A stretch of 64,000 nucleotides of DNA, taken from assembly GCA_018882835.1 (NCBI GenBank), contig VERE01000006.1:1-64000 (forward strand). Reading direction: 5' to 3'. Origin of the DNA: Limnohabitans sp. Lineage in GTDB: Bacteria > Pseudomonadota > Gammaproteobacteria > Burkholderiales > Burkholderiaceae_C. The notes under the pieces were generated by a model. It searched no databases. It had not been told where the DNA came from and saw only the letters and a list, made by a program, of their open reading frames with translations. How positions within the stretch are numbered: the first letter of the stretch is position 1; each line of letters opens with the position of its first letter. Position numbers and translations under genes: made by a program. Positions 38,003 through 47,658 of this stretch are shown here, in pieces.

Positions 38003-38194
38003 ATGGAAAAGAAAACCACCCAGCTGGCGCCCGCCCGCAACGGCATGGACCAGTGTTTGCAGCAAATGAACGACGAAGTCAGCCAAATCAAGGCCAGTTT
38101 CAATCGTATTCGAGCCCTTATGGCCCAGGAACACGAACAAAAGCATCGTCCCGCTGCACGCATTTATTCTGGCATGCGTGCACTAAAGGCTTAA
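38003..38194 (+). CDS. Small hypothetical protein (63 aa)
   Basis: MEKKTTQLAPARNGMDQCLQQMNDEVSQIKASFNRIRALMAQEHEQKHRPAARIYSGMRALKA; GGAG upstream. Confidence 0.45.
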   Translation: MEKKTTQLAPARNGMDQCLQQMNDEVSQIKASFNRIRALMAQEHEQKHRPAARIYSGMRALKA

Positions 38195-38308
38195 TTTTCC
38201 AGGATTTCAAGCGCCAATTTCATCCAAAGGTGACAGGCTGAACTTCTCAGCCCATCCCTGGCAAGCTAACATCCGCGCTGTCTAGGGATGTCACACAAAG
38301 GTTTCGCC

Positions 38309-39271
38309 ATGGATGTCGGAGCGAAAGGCTGGCTCTCAGCCGAAGAAGACCAAGCGCTTCGTGCGCGCTCCAATGTTATGGGTTTCTACCTGGTGCTGCA
38401 TGCTTGGGGTACCATCTTTTTGGCCATGGCCTTGTTTGTGGCCTGGCCCAACCCCCTGACTTTTTTGCTGGCTGTCATCCTGATTGGCGGCCGTCAGCTT
38501 GGCCTGGCCATCCTGATGCACGATGCAGCGCATCGCTTGCTGTTTAAAAATACCCGCCTCAACGATGCAATCGGCTTTTACCTCTGCGGCTCGCCGGTAG
38601 GGGCCAGCTTGGCTTTGTACCGTCCCTACCATCTTCAGCACCATCGCCATACCCAGCAAAAGGACGATCCCGACTGGATTCTGTCCGCTCCTTTTCCCAT
38701 CAGCCAGAAAAGCTTCAGGCGCAAAATGCTGCGAGACCTTTTCGGTGTCACGGCCTACCAGCGGCGACTGGAAGGCTTTCGTTACAACATGGGCGAAGGC
38801 ACCACCGCACAGCGTTGGGCCCGGCTGTGGCGGCTTGACGGCCATTTTTTGATAGCCAATGGCCTGTTGTTTCTGTTGTTGTGGGGTGTTGGCCATCCGG
38901 AGCTTTTTTTCACCCTCTGGCTCCTGCCCCTCATGACCTGGTACCAAGTCATCAGCCGTGTTCGCAACATTGCGGAGCATGCAGTGGTGCCTGACAACGA
39001 TGACCCCTTGCGCAACACCCGCACCACCCTGACCAACCTGGCCATGCGCGCCATCCTGGCGCCTTATTGGGTGAACTACCACCTGGAGCACCATCTCTTG
39101 GTAGCCACGCCTTGCTGGAAATTACCTGCGGCTCATCGCCTGCTGTGCGCGCGCGGCCTGCGCGATCGCATGGAAGTTGTGCAGGGCTACCGTGCGGTCT
39201 TGCGCCAAGCCATCTCGAACCCCCACGACGGCCCGCACCGCGGGCGCGAGCGCAAAGTCTCCATGATTTGA
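38309..39271 (+). CDS. Fatty acid desaturase family protein
   Basis: Histidine boxes HDAAH, HLQHHRH, HLEHH with TM segments. Confidence 0.92.
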   Translation: MDVGAKGWLSAEEDQALRARSNVMGFYLVLHAWGTIFLAMALFVAWPNPLTFLLAVILIGGRQLGLAILMHDAAHRLLFKNTRLNDAIGFYLCGSPVGASLALYRPYHLQHHRHTQQKDDPDWILSAPFPISQKSFRRKMLRDLFGVTAYQRRLEGFRYNMGEGTTAQRWARLWRLDGHFLIANGLLFLLLWGVGHPELFFTLWLLPLMTWYQVISRVRNIAEHAVVPDNDDPLRNTRTTLTNLAMRAILAPYWVNYHLEHHLLVATPCWKLPAAHRLLCARGLRDRMEVVQGYRAVLRQAISNPHDGPHRGRERKVSMI

Positions 39272-39275
39272 GCGC

Positions 39276-40361
39276 TTAGCTTGGGTTCAGCAGCTTGGGG
39301 GCGCCCGCGCGAAACCAGCGCACAGACAAGCCCAGCGCCAGCAACATCAACAAAAAGGCTGCACCTGCCAGCAAGGCGCTGATTTCGGTGTCCTTGCGTT
39401 CCAGCGTGAACTGGGTGGAGAGATGCTCGTATATTTTTTTCAATTCATCGGCCGAACCGGCTTTGAAGTATTCAGCCTCGGTGACATTGGCCACGGCTTT
39501 CAGTGTTTCTTCATCCACTTGCGTGAAAAAGGAATAGCCCTCGTAGCCCGGGATGAAGCCATTGGGTGTTCCAAAGCCGACGGTGTAAACCCGAACCCCC
39601 AAATTGGCCGCCAACTTGGCCGCTTCGATGGGGTCGGGCCCCGTGGTGCGGCGGCCATCGGAGAGCAGCACGATGGCGCCGCCTGTGTAAGAACCGGGTG
39701 GCACCGGGACGATTTCTTTGGGCGGTGTGCTTTTGCGTCGATCTTCCAGGCTTTGGCCTTGGGGCTCACCGATGCCGCGCTGGGCGACGCCGCCGTACAA
39801 AGCGGTCTCCAACTGGATCGGGGCGTCTGGCCGCAGGGTGGACAGGGCCATCAACAACCCACTGCCGGTGGCCGTGCCACGCTGTAATTGAAAGCGGTCG
39901 ATGGCGGCCACCCAATCTTCGCGCCGGTCACTCACATGCTGGACCACCTGGGCGGTGCCGGCAAACGACACAATGGCCACCCGCACGCCTGCAGGCAAGG
40001 CTTGTAAAAACTCTTTGGCTGCTTTTTGCGCCGCCTGAATCCGGTTAGGCTCGACATCGGTGGCCAGCATGCTGCGTGACACGTCCATGGCCATCACCAG
40101 GGTCATGTAATCGGCGGGGAGGGTGATGCGGGCCACCGGGCGGGCCATGGCCAACAAAGCCAGCACAAAGGCCATGCCCACCAATGCGGGGGGCAAATGC
40201 CGGCGCCAGCGCGATGACGAGGCCATCGCTTCATGGATCAGGCGCAAGGATGAAAACGCCAGCACCTGTCGCCGACGCCGGCGAATCAGGTACAGGTAAA
40301 AGCCCACCAGCATGGGTGCCAGCAACAGGGCCCAAAGCATCTCGGCCTGGAGGAAATGCAT
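39276..40361 (-). CDS. VWA domain (BatA/BatB-like) membrane protein
   Basis: MIDAS VMAMDVSRSMLATD; N-terminal TM LLAPMLVGFYLYLIRRRRRQ; start MHFLQAEMLW at 40361. Confidence 0.88.
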   Translation of the reverse strand: MHFLQAEMLWALLLAPMLVGFYLYLIRRRRRQVLAFSSLRLIHEAMASSSRWRRHLPPALVGMAFVLALLAMARPVARITLPADYMTLVMAMDVSRSMLATDVEPNRIQAAQKAAKEFLQALPAGVRVAIVSFAGTAQVVQHVSDRREDWVAAIDRFQLQRGTATGSGLLMALSTLRPDAPIQLETALYGGVAQRGIGEPQGQSLEDRRKSTPPKEIVPVPPGSYTGGAIVLLSDGRRTTGPDPIEAAKLAANLGVRVYTVGFGTPNGFIPGYEGYSFFTQVDEETLKAVANVTEAEYFKAGSADELKKIYEHLSTQFTLERKDTEISALLAGAAFLLMLLALGLSVRWFRAGAPKLLNPS

Positions 40362-40427
40362 GTGAGGTTGGAAGGTTAATAAGGTCTGACGCCAATTTAC
40401 CATTGAACCCTGTGTTATGGTTATTTC

Positions 40428-41318
40428 ATGAAACGCGCCGTGGTGTTCAGCAAACGTCCCCGTCCCAGCGAGGCGGAGCGTCAAATCGCTGCGGCCAAAG
40501 CCCCAGAAGCGGCAAACGATGAAAAAAAATGGCGATGGGACCGGGTTGCCCTTTTCCTGATGGGCTTGCTGGTGGCCGTGCTGGCTTACGAAGTGCGCGA
40601 CGCATCGACCCCTGCCAAAACCGAGCTGACTCAAAAAGACATTGATGCCGCCGTTCTGCATGCGCTGACCACACAGGATTTGCCATCCCCCACGGCCAAA
40701 GCGGCCGCGGCTGTGCAGGGCGCTGTGGTGCGCGTGCAGGGCTTTGAGCCCAACCCCAAAAAACCCAAGGACGAGGACCGAGAGAGTGGCGTCGGCACCG
40801 GTGTGGTCATCAAGGACGATGGCACGATTCTCACCAACTACCATGTGGTCTGGGGGGCCAAGCGCTTGGTGGTGACCTTTGCCGACGGCACGGAGTCTCC
40901 TGCCCATGTGGTGGGGGTGCACCCTGACAAAGACCTGGCGGTGGTCAAGCCGCAAAAAATTCCTGACGATTTGCAACCGGCCATTCTGGGCTCGAGCCGC
41001 CAGTTGTTGCCCGGAGATGGTGTGGTGGCCGTGGGCTTCCCCTTTGGCATAGGCCCCTCTGTCTCAGCGGGCGTGGTGTCGGGACTGGGGCGCGAGTTTT
41101 TGTCTCCCGAAGGCGGCCGTCGCCTGGCGGGGCTGATTCAGTTTGATGCGGCCGCCAACCCAGGCAATTCGGGCGGGCCTTTGGTGAACTTGTCAGGTGA
41201 GGTGGTGGGCATTGTCACCGCCATCCTCAATCCCACCTCGGCGCGCACCTTCATCGGCATTGGTTTTGCAACCACCATTGAGGAAGCGGGCATGGCCGTT
41301 GGCATGCCTCCTTTTTAA
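40428..41318 (+). CDS. Membrane-anchored trypsin-like (S1C, HtrA-like) serine protease
   Basis: N-terminal TM FLMGLLVAVLAYEV; GTGVVIKDDGTILTNYHVV, FDAAANPGNSGGPLVN catalytic Ser; no clear PDZ domain. Confidence 0.9.
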   Translation: MKRAVVFSKRPRPSEAERQIAAAKAPEAANDEKKWRWDRVALFLMGLLVAVLAYEVRDASTPAKTELTQKDIDAAVLHALTTQDLPSPTAKAAAAVQGAVVRVQGFEPNPKKPKDEDRESGVGTGVVIKDDGTILTNYHVVWGAKRLVVTFADGTESPAHVVGVHPDKDLAVVKPQKIPDDLQPAILGSSRQLLPGDGVVAVGFPFGIGPSVSAGVVSGLGREFLSPEGGRRLAGLIQFDAAANPGNSGGPLVNLSGEVVGIVTAILNPTSARTFIGIGFATTIEEAGMAVGMPPF

Positions 41319-41342
41319 CGAATTTCAAAGCAAGGAAATGGC

Positions 41343-42389
41343 ATGAACACTTCCACCGATGTCTGGCGCGGCCAGCCCACCGCCAACCCCGCAGCTGCGC
41401 AAGCCGCAGCCCAAATGCAGCATGTGCTGTACGAAGTCAAACGCGTGGTGGTAGGGCAAGATGCCTTTCTGGAGCGCGTGCTGGTGGCTTTGCTGGCACA
41501 GGGCCATTTGCTGATCGAGGGCGTTCCGGGCCTGGCCAAAACCCTGACCGTGAATACCTTGGCCAAAACACTGCGCGGCTCATTCCGCCGCATTCAGTTC
41601 ACCCCCGATTTGTTGCCAGCCGACTTGGTGGGCACGCGCATCTTCAATCAAAAAACCAGCGAGTTCAGCACGGTGCTGGGCCCGGTGTTCGCCAACCTTT
41701 TGCTGGCCGATGAAATCAACCGCGCCCCCGCCAAAGTGCAAAGTGCCTTGCTGGAGGTCATGCAAGAGCGGCAAGTGACCCTGGCTGGCGAAACCCACCG
41801 CGTGCCCTTGCCGTTTTTGGTGATGGCCACGCAGAACCCGATTGAAACCGAGGGCACCTATCCCTTGCCTGAGGCGCAAGTGGACCGTTTCATGATGAAG
41901 GTGCTGGTGGACTACCCCACGGAAGACGAAGAGTTTGTGATCGTGCAGCGCGTGATTGGCGAGCCAGCGCAAGTGACCGGCGTGGTCACGCCAGAGCAGT
42001 TGATGGCCTTGCAAGCCCAGTGTCGGCGCGGCTATGTAGACCCTGGCCTGGTGCACTACGCCGTCAAGTTGGTGGCGGCCACGCGTCAGCCGGAGCGCTA
42101 TGGGCTGGAAGACATGAAACGTTTCTTAAGCTTTGGCGCCAGTCCCCGGGCCACCATCGGCTTGATCGAGGGGGCCAGAGCGCTGGCGTTTTTGCGCGGG
42201 CGCGATTACGCCTTGCCTGTAGACGTGGCCGACCTGGTGCCCGATGTGTTGCGCCATCGGTTGGTCTTGTCCTACGAGGCGTTGTCAGAAGGTCAGACCC
42301 CTGACAGCTTGATTGCCCGCATCATGCAAGCCGTGCCGGTGCCCGACAAACCCTTGGAATCTCATGCTCGGATGGCTGCGTCAGCTTAA
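41343..42389 (+). CDS. MoxR family AAA ATPase
   Basis: GVPGLAKTLTVNTLA, LLADEINRAPAKVQSALLEVMQERQVTL, ATQNPIETEGTYPLPEAQVDRFMMK. Confidence 0.96.
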   Translation: MNTSTDVWRGQPTANPAAAQAAAQMQHVLYEVKRVVVGQDAFLERVLVALLAQGHLLIEGVPGLAKTLTVNTLAKTLRGSFRRIQFTPDLLPADLVGTRIFNQKTSEFSTVLGPVFANLLLADEINRAPAKVQSALLEVMQERQVTLAGETHRVPLPFLVMATQNPIETEGTYPLPEAQVDRFMMKVLVDYPTEDEEFVIVQRVIGEPAQVTGVVTPEQLMALQAQCRRGYVDPGLVHYAVKLVAATRQPERYGLEDMKRFLSFGASPRATIGLIEGARALAFLRGRDYALPVDVADLVPDVLRHRLVLSYEALSEGQTPDSLIARIMQAVPVPDKPLESHARMAASA

Positions 42390-43338
42390 GCGCCAGCGAC
42401 AGGCTGAGCCTGCAGCGGCTGTGTCGGGCACCGCGCTGGCGCGGGCCGACATGGATGCTTTGCTGCGACAGCTCGACTGGACCGTGTTGCGCCGCTTGGA
42501 CGGTGCGCTGCAAGGCGACCACCGCAGTCTGTTTCGCGGGGCGGGACTGGACCTCGCGGATTTGCGCGAATACCAACCGCACGACGATGTGCGCCACATC
42601 GACTGGAATGTCACTGCGCGCCTGCAAGTGCCCCATGTGAGAGAACACCAGGAAGACCGGGAGGTCAGTGCCTGGTTTTTGCTGGACATGACCGGCTCCA
42701 TGGGTTTTGGCTCCCAGGGACAGAGCAAGCGCGCTTTGATGCTTTCTTTCGTGGGCGTGATGGCTCAGATGCTGATGCGCCGCGGCAATCGCGTGGGTGC
42801 ACTCATGCTGACCGCTGATCCCTCTGCGAAAATTCGCCATGTGCCTGCGCGGATGGGACGTCGGCATTTGCTGCATTTGATGGACACCGTGCAACGCGTG
42901 CCCCTGCAGGCATCTCACCATGAGACCGCCCTGGGGCCATGGTTGCACCAAGCGCAGTCCCTGCTCAAACGCCGTTCGCAAGTGTTTGTGCTGTCGGACT
43001 TTCTCAGCGCACCGGGTTGGGAGAAAGCCCTCAGTGGCTTGGCACGGCGACATGATGGCATTGCGGTTCGCCTCAGTGACCCATTGGAAACGAGGCTGCC
43101 AGCGGCAGGCCTGATGTGGCTCGAAGATGCGGAATCGGGTGAACAGTTGTTGCTGGACACCTCTGATCCTGCGTTCAGGCAGCGTTATGCCGACCTGGCG
43201 CTGGCGCGAGAAGCGGCGTTTCATGCCGCACTGACGCAAGCCGGCATGGATGGTTTGGCGCTGGCCACCGACGAAGACCTGGCTTTGGCGGTACGGCACT
43301 TCGTGGCGCTTCGCAAGCGCAGGAGTTTGCATGCCTGA
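42364..43338 (+). CDS. DUF58 domain-containing protein
   Basis: FRGAGLDLADLREYQPHDDVRHIDWNVTARLQVPHVREHQEDREVSAWFLLDMTGSM. Confidence 0.95.
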   Translation: MLGWLRQLKRQRQAEPAAAVSGTALARADMDALLRQLDWTVLRRLDGALQGDHRSLFRGAGLDLADLREYQPHDDVRHIDWNVTARLQVPHVREHQEDREVSAWFLLDMTGSMGFGSQGQSKRALMLSFVGVMAQMLMRRGNRVGALMLTADPSAKIRHVPARMGRRHLLHLMDTVQRVPLQASHHETALGPWLHQAQSLLKRRSQVFVLSDFLSAPGWEKALSGLARRHDGIAVRLSDPLETRLPAAGLMWLEDAESGEQLLLDTSDPAFRQRYADLALAREAAFHAALTQAGMDGLALATDEDLALAVRHFVALRKRRSLHA

Positions 43339-44356
43339 TCTTTTCAGCCTGCATTTTTTGTGGCCGCCATTGCTGGTGAGCGGCCTGCTGGTGCCAATTT
43401 TGCTGTGGGTCTACCTTCGACTGCAACGCGCAAGCGCCACTGCGCCGGTTGGGCTCAAAGCCAAATGGCTGCTGCATGCGCCTGTGCTGTTGGTGTTGCT
43501 GGGTTTGACGTTGCTGTGTCTGGCTTTGGCGCGGCCGCAAGCCGTCATGCTCACGCCCATGCGCGAGGCCACGGTGATGCTGGCGATGGATATTTCTGGC
43601 AGCATGCGTGCCAAAGACTTGGAGCCCAGTCGTTTCGAGGCCGCCAAAGCGGCTGCCGAACGCTTCATCCAAGACAAGCCTGCACGACTGCGGGTGGGCC
43701 TGGTCACCATCGCTGGCACAGCGGCATTGGCGCAAGCGCCGACCGACCAGCGCGACGACTTGCTGCGTGCCCTGGAGAATTTGCCCCTGCAATACGGATC
43801 CGCATTGGGGACAGGCGTGTTGATTTCCCTGGAAGCCCTGCTGCCGGGAGCCAACATTGACGCCCAAAAAATCATCAATGAGGCGATGGATGGCAAGCCA
43901 GCCAAGCCGCCATCGCAGCCCCCGTCACAGCCAGCGCCATCCGCCAACCCAGCGCCTCAGGGACGCGCCATGGCAATTGTGTTGCTCAGTGATGGCCAAG
44001 GCAACATGGGGCCAGACTTGTTGGCCATGGCCAAATTGGCGGCAGAACACAAAGTGCGGATTTACACCGTTGGCATCGGCACGCCAGAGGGCGCCATCGT
44101 GCAGGCCCAAGGACGGTCGATGCGGGTTCGGCTGGAGGAAGACATGTTGCGCAAGGTGGCCAACGAAACACAGGGTGAATATTTTCGGGCCAGCAGCGCG
44201 CAAGATTTGCACAAAATCTATGACCAGTTGGGACACCGATTCCGCTTTGAAAAACGCGCCGTGACCGAGGTGACGGGTGCCATGGCTGCGTTAGGCATGC
44301 TGTTGGCCTTGTGGGGGTGCTTGCTGTCTTTGCACCGCTACGGTCGCATCCTCTAA
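43331..44356 (+). CDS. VWA domain (BatA/BatB-like) membrane protein
   Basis: MIDAS MLAMDISGSMRAKD; N- and C-terminal TM segments; Pro-rich insert PSQPPSQPAPSANPAP. Confidence 0.9.
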   Translation: MPDLFSLHFLWPPLLVSGLLVPILLWVYLRLQRASATAPVGLKAKWLLHAPVLLVLLGLTLLCLALARPQAVMLTPMREATVMLAMDISGSMRAKDLEPSRFEAAKAAAERFIQDKPARLRVGLVTIAGTAALAQAPTDQRDDLLRALENLPLQYGSALGTGVLISLEALLPGANIDAQKIINEAMDGKPAKPPSQPPSQPAPSANPAPQGRAMAIVLLSDGQGNMGPDLLAMAKLAAEHKVRIYTVGIGTPEGAIVQAQGRSMRVRLEEDMLRKVANETQGEYFRASSAQDLHKIYDQLGHRFRFEKRAVTEVTGAMAALGMLLALWGCLLSLHRYGRIL

Positions 44357-44390
44357 AGCCGCAGCCCCCTTTGGGCCTCGCAGCTTTTTT
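44357..44390 (+). terminator. Imperfect hairpin plus T6, possible terminator of MoxR/VWA operon
   Basis: AGCCGCAGCCCCCTTTGGGCCTCGCAGCTTTTTT directly after stop codon. Confidence 0.45.
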
Positions 44391-45405
44391 AGGGCTTGGC
44401 AATGCGGCCGGTCAGCGGGTATTGGGGGTCGTTGTAGCCGTGGGTGGAGGCATGGCCTTGAGGCACCCATCGATCTACCACGGCTTCATCCTCGGCAGTG
44501 AGCCTCACAGACAGGGCTGCCACATAGTCTTGCCATTGCGCCAAGGTGCGCGGGCCGCCAATGACGCCCTGGATGCGCTGGTTGTTGAGCACCCAGGCGA
44601 TGGCAAATTGCGTTGGGCTCATGCCTCGTTGCGCTGCATGTGCGCACAGCGCTTGTGACACTTCGAGCGACTCTGGCCGGAACTCGGTCTGCAGGATGCG
44701 CTTGTCACCACGTGCTGCACGGCTGCCTGCCTCGGGGGCAGTACCCGGCTTGTATTTGCCTGTCAGCACACCGCGCGCCAGAGGGCTGTAGGCCACCACG
44801 CCCACGCCATAGTGGTCACAGCAGGGCAACAGCTCGGTTTCAATCTGGCGTGTGACTGCGCTGTACGGGGGTTGGCACACAATGGGTTGTGGAACGCCCA
44901 TTTGCCGCGCCGTTTCCACCATGCGCGCCACACGCCAGCTGCGGAAGTTGGAGACGCCGTAATAGCGAATTTTGCCCAGCTCGATCAGCCGCGCGAAGGT
45001 GCCCAGGGTTTCTTCGATGGGGGTGCTCTCGTCGTCGCGGTGCATGTAATACACATCGATCCAATCGGTTTGCAGGCGCTGCAGGCTGTTGTCTACTTCC
45101 TTCAGCAGCCAGCGCCGGGACAAGCCCCGATCGTTGGGTTCTTGTCCGATCGGGTTGGCCACCTTGGTGGCCAGGACCCAGCGGTCTCGGTCCTTGGCAA
45201 TCAGCCTGCCTACCATGCGCTCCGATTCGCCGCTGGCATAGTTGTCAGCTGTGTCGATGGCGTTAAGGCCCGCGTCGCGTGTGGCATCGACAATGTTGCG
45301 AGCCTCTGCCTCGTCTGTTTGGTCACCAAACATCATGGTGCCCAGCCAGAGGGAGGGAACCTTCAGACCGCTGTGGCCCAGGTTGCTAAATTGAACCGTT
45401 GCCAT
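44389..45405 (-). CDS. Aldo/keto reductase
   Basis: MATVQFSNLGHSGLKVPSLWLGTMMFG, DTADNYASGESERMVGRLI, YYMHRDDESTPIEETL. Confidence 0.94.
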   Translation of the reverse strand: MATVQFSNLGHSGLKVPSLWLGTMMFGDQTDEAEARNIVDATRDAGLNAIDTADNYASGESERMVGRLIAKDRDRWVLATKVANPIGQEPNDRGLSRRWLLKEVDNSLQRLQTDWIDVYYMHRDDESTPIEETLGTFARLIELGKIRYYGVSNFRSWRVARMVETARQMGVPQPIVCQPPYSAVTRQIETELLPCCDHYGVGVVAYSPLARGVLTGKYKPGTAPEAGSRAARGDKRILQTEFRPESLEVSQALCAHAAQRGMSPTQFAIAWVLNNQRIQGVIGGPRTLAQWQDYVAALSVRLTAEDEAVVDRWVPQGHASTHGYNDPQYPLTGRIAKP

Positions 45406-45411
45406 GTCGCT

Positions 45412-46389
45412 TCACTCCACCACCAATTTGATTTGTTTGACCACCGATTCAAAGGCCTCCAGCTCGGCCTTGATTTGTGCGGCCATCTGTTGCGAGGTGT
45501 TGCCCATGGGCTCCGAGCCGGCCTCCAGCATTTGCTTGCGCACATCCGGTTGCTGAATGATTTTCACAATTTCCGCATTCAGTTTTTGCACGATGGCGGG
45601 CGGGGTGGCGGCCGGTGCCAGCAAGCCAAACCAGGTGCCGACATCGAAGCCAGGCAGTACCGTTTCAGACAATGACGGCACGTCCGGCATGGCAGAAGAA
45701 CGTTTGGCCGTCGTGACCGCCAAGGCGCGAAGCTTGCCTGCCTTGACTTGCGGCAAGCCAGAGGTGACGGTGTCAAACATCAGCTGCACCTGACCACTGA
45801 GCAAGTCGGCCACCGCCGGTGCGCTGCCTTTGTAGGGCACGTGCACCAATTCCACGCCAGCACGCAGCTTGAACATTTCGCCGATCAAATGGTGGGCGGT
45901 GCCCGCGCCGGCAGAGCCGTAATTGAATTTGCCGGGCTGACTTTTGCTCAGCGCAATGAATTCGCCAATCGTCTTAGCGGGCACGTCGCTGTTCACCACA
46001 ACCATGTTGGGCACCATGGCCACCATGGTGATGGGCGCAAAGTCGCGATCGAATTGGTAGGGAATTTTGGCGTAGACCTTTTGTGCAATGGTGTGGTGTG
46101 CCGCGCCCATCAGCAGGGTGTAGCCATCGGGTGCGGATTTCGCCACGATGTCGGCGCCCAGGGTGGCCCCGGCACCAGGCTTGTTTTCAATGACCACGGG
46201 CTGTCCCCAGGCCAACGTCAAGCGTTGGCCAACGAGCCGGGCCAGCATGTCTGTGGTGCCCCCCGGTGCAAAGGGCACCACGATCTTGATCGGGCGCGAA
46301 GGATAGTTGGCTGCAGTTTGCGCAATAGCGTTCGATGCCATGGCGGTCAGACCCGCGGCCAGTGCAATGCAATTCAGTAGGCGTTTCAT
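45412..46389 (-). CDS. TTT/Bug family substrate-binding protein
   Basis: YPSRPIKIVVPFAPGGTTDMLARLVGQRLTLAWGQPVVIENKPGAGATLGADIVAKSAPDGYT. Confidence 0.95.
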   Translation of the reverse strand: MKRLLNCIALAAGLTAMASNAIAQTAANYPSRPIKIVVPFAPGGTTDMLARLVGQRLTLAWGQPVVIENKPGAGATLGADIVAKSAPDGYTLLMGAAHHTIAQKVYAKIPYQFDRDFAPITMVAMVPNMVVVNSDVPAKTIGEFIALSKSQPGKFNYGSAGAGTAHHLIGEMFKLRAGVELVHVPYKGSAPAVADLLSGQVQLMFDTVTSGLPQVKAGKLRALAVTTAKRSSAMPDVPSLSETVLPGFDVGTWFGLLAPAATPPAIVQKLNAEIVKIIQQPDVRKQMLEAGSEPMGNTSQQMAAQIKAELEAFESVVKQIKLVVE

Positions 46390-46408
46390 GTCAGTCTCCT
46401 GATGCCAA

Positions 46409-47542
46409 TTAAACAATGCGTTGGCCGTATTTGGCCAGCGCTCTTTCGGACAAGGTTAAGCCCAGCCCAGGGGCTTGCTTGAGGTGCAACACGCCGTTGC
46501 GAATCAGTGGCGGGTCTTCATACAGTTCGGCCTGCAAGGGGTCTCGCTCCGGGTCGGTAAAGGCCTCCACGATACAGCCCGCGGGGCTGGAGGCCACGAT
46601 GTGGGCATGGATGAAGCAATCGTGGTGCGGCGCCACTTGCACGTGGTTCAGTTCGCACAGCCCCGTGAGCTTGCGGCCCTCGGTGAAGCCGCCCATCATG
46701 GTGCAGTCGAACTGCAGAATCTGAATGGCCTGTTCCTCCAGCATGGCGCGGCAACCGTAGCTGGTCATTTCGCTTTCGCCGCCCGACAACGGTATGCGCG
46801 TTTTCTGCGCCAGCAGTTTCAGCCCTCGTCGGTCATCTTCCCAGCGGATGGGCTCTTCCAGCCAGCGGGGGTTGAGGGCTTCCAGGCGATGCGCGGCATC
46901 GATGGCTGTCGGCAAGTCCCAGGCGCGGTTGGGGTCGATCATGAAGTCGCGGTCCGGGCCAATCACCTCACGCATGACGGCCATGCGCTCGACATCCTGC
47001 GGAACCGGCAAGCCACCGGCTTTGGCTTTGAAGCCGGTGTGGCCCTGGCCGAGCAGCATCTGCATTTCGTCGCGCAATTCCGCATGGTCTTTGCCTTCGC
47101 GATAGTAGCCACAAGTCACATAGGCGGGCACGCTGTCACGGTAGCCGCCGAACAGCCGGTACAGGGGCAAGCCTGCTGCCTTGCCCACGATGTCCCAGCA
47201 AGCAATGTCCACCGCCGCAGAGATGCGGATCAGCGCTTCGCGCGACCAGCCTTTTTCATTGGCCACTTTGCTGGTGGTCAGGGCAAACAGCTTTTGGTAA
47301 AGCCGCTCGGGCGCGAGCGCATCCTCGCCAATGATTTGCTCGGCCAGGCCGCCTTTCCAGGCCTTGATGGCAAAGTCAATCGGGGTGTAGCTGGTGGCCA
47401 GGCCAAAGCCTTCAATGCCTTCGTCGGTGTACAGCCGCACCAAAATTTCATTGGCGGTGGGCACGATGAAATGGCTGGTCCAGTGCGGGCGTTCGGGCGC
47501 CGGCGCACGCAGGGCAAACACTTCCAATCGGGTGATCTTCAT
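46409..47542 (-). CDS. Mandelate racemase/muconate lactonizing enzyme family protein (sugar-acid dehydratase-like)
   Basis: GFKAKAGG (KxK), MIDPNRAW, WLEEPI, SGGESEM, VAPHHDCFIHAH; MR subgroup pattern. Confidence 0.92.
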   Translation of the reverse strand: MKITRLEVFALRAPAPERPHWTSHFIVPTANEILVRLYTDEGIEGFGLATSYTPIDFAIKAWKGGLAEQIIGEDALAPERLYQKLFALTTSKVANEKGWSREALIRISAAVDIACWDIVGKAAGLPLYRLFGGYRDSVPAYVTCGYYREGKDHAELRDEMQMLLGQGHTGFKAKAGGLPVPQDVERMAVMREVIGPDRDFMIDPNRAWDLPTAIDAAHRLEALNPRWLEEPIRWEDDRRGLKLLAQKTRIPLSGGESEMTSYGCRAMLEEQAIQILQFDCTMMGGFTEGRKLTGLCELNHVQVAPHHDCFIHAHIVASSPAGCIVEAFTDPERDPLQAELYEDPPLIRNGVLHLKQAPGLGLTLSERALAKYGQRIV

Positions 47543-47658
47543 GCAGGAGTTCCTTGTGGTGCTGGGACTGTGCGCGATGCCGCCCAATGCCTCAGTCGCC
47601 AGTGAGACATTTTGCATGTGCACAATGTCATCTTGTTTGCCATTGTGAGAGATTGCCC

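Noticed and set aside
40362-40976. N-terminal extension of the minus-strand VWA ORF
   Set aside because: Overlaps the protease gene on the opposite strand; the natural start is the ATG at 40361 (MHFLQAEMLW).
46475-47605. 376-aa plus-strand ORF
   Set aside because: Antisense to the MR/MLE-family gene; shadow ORF.
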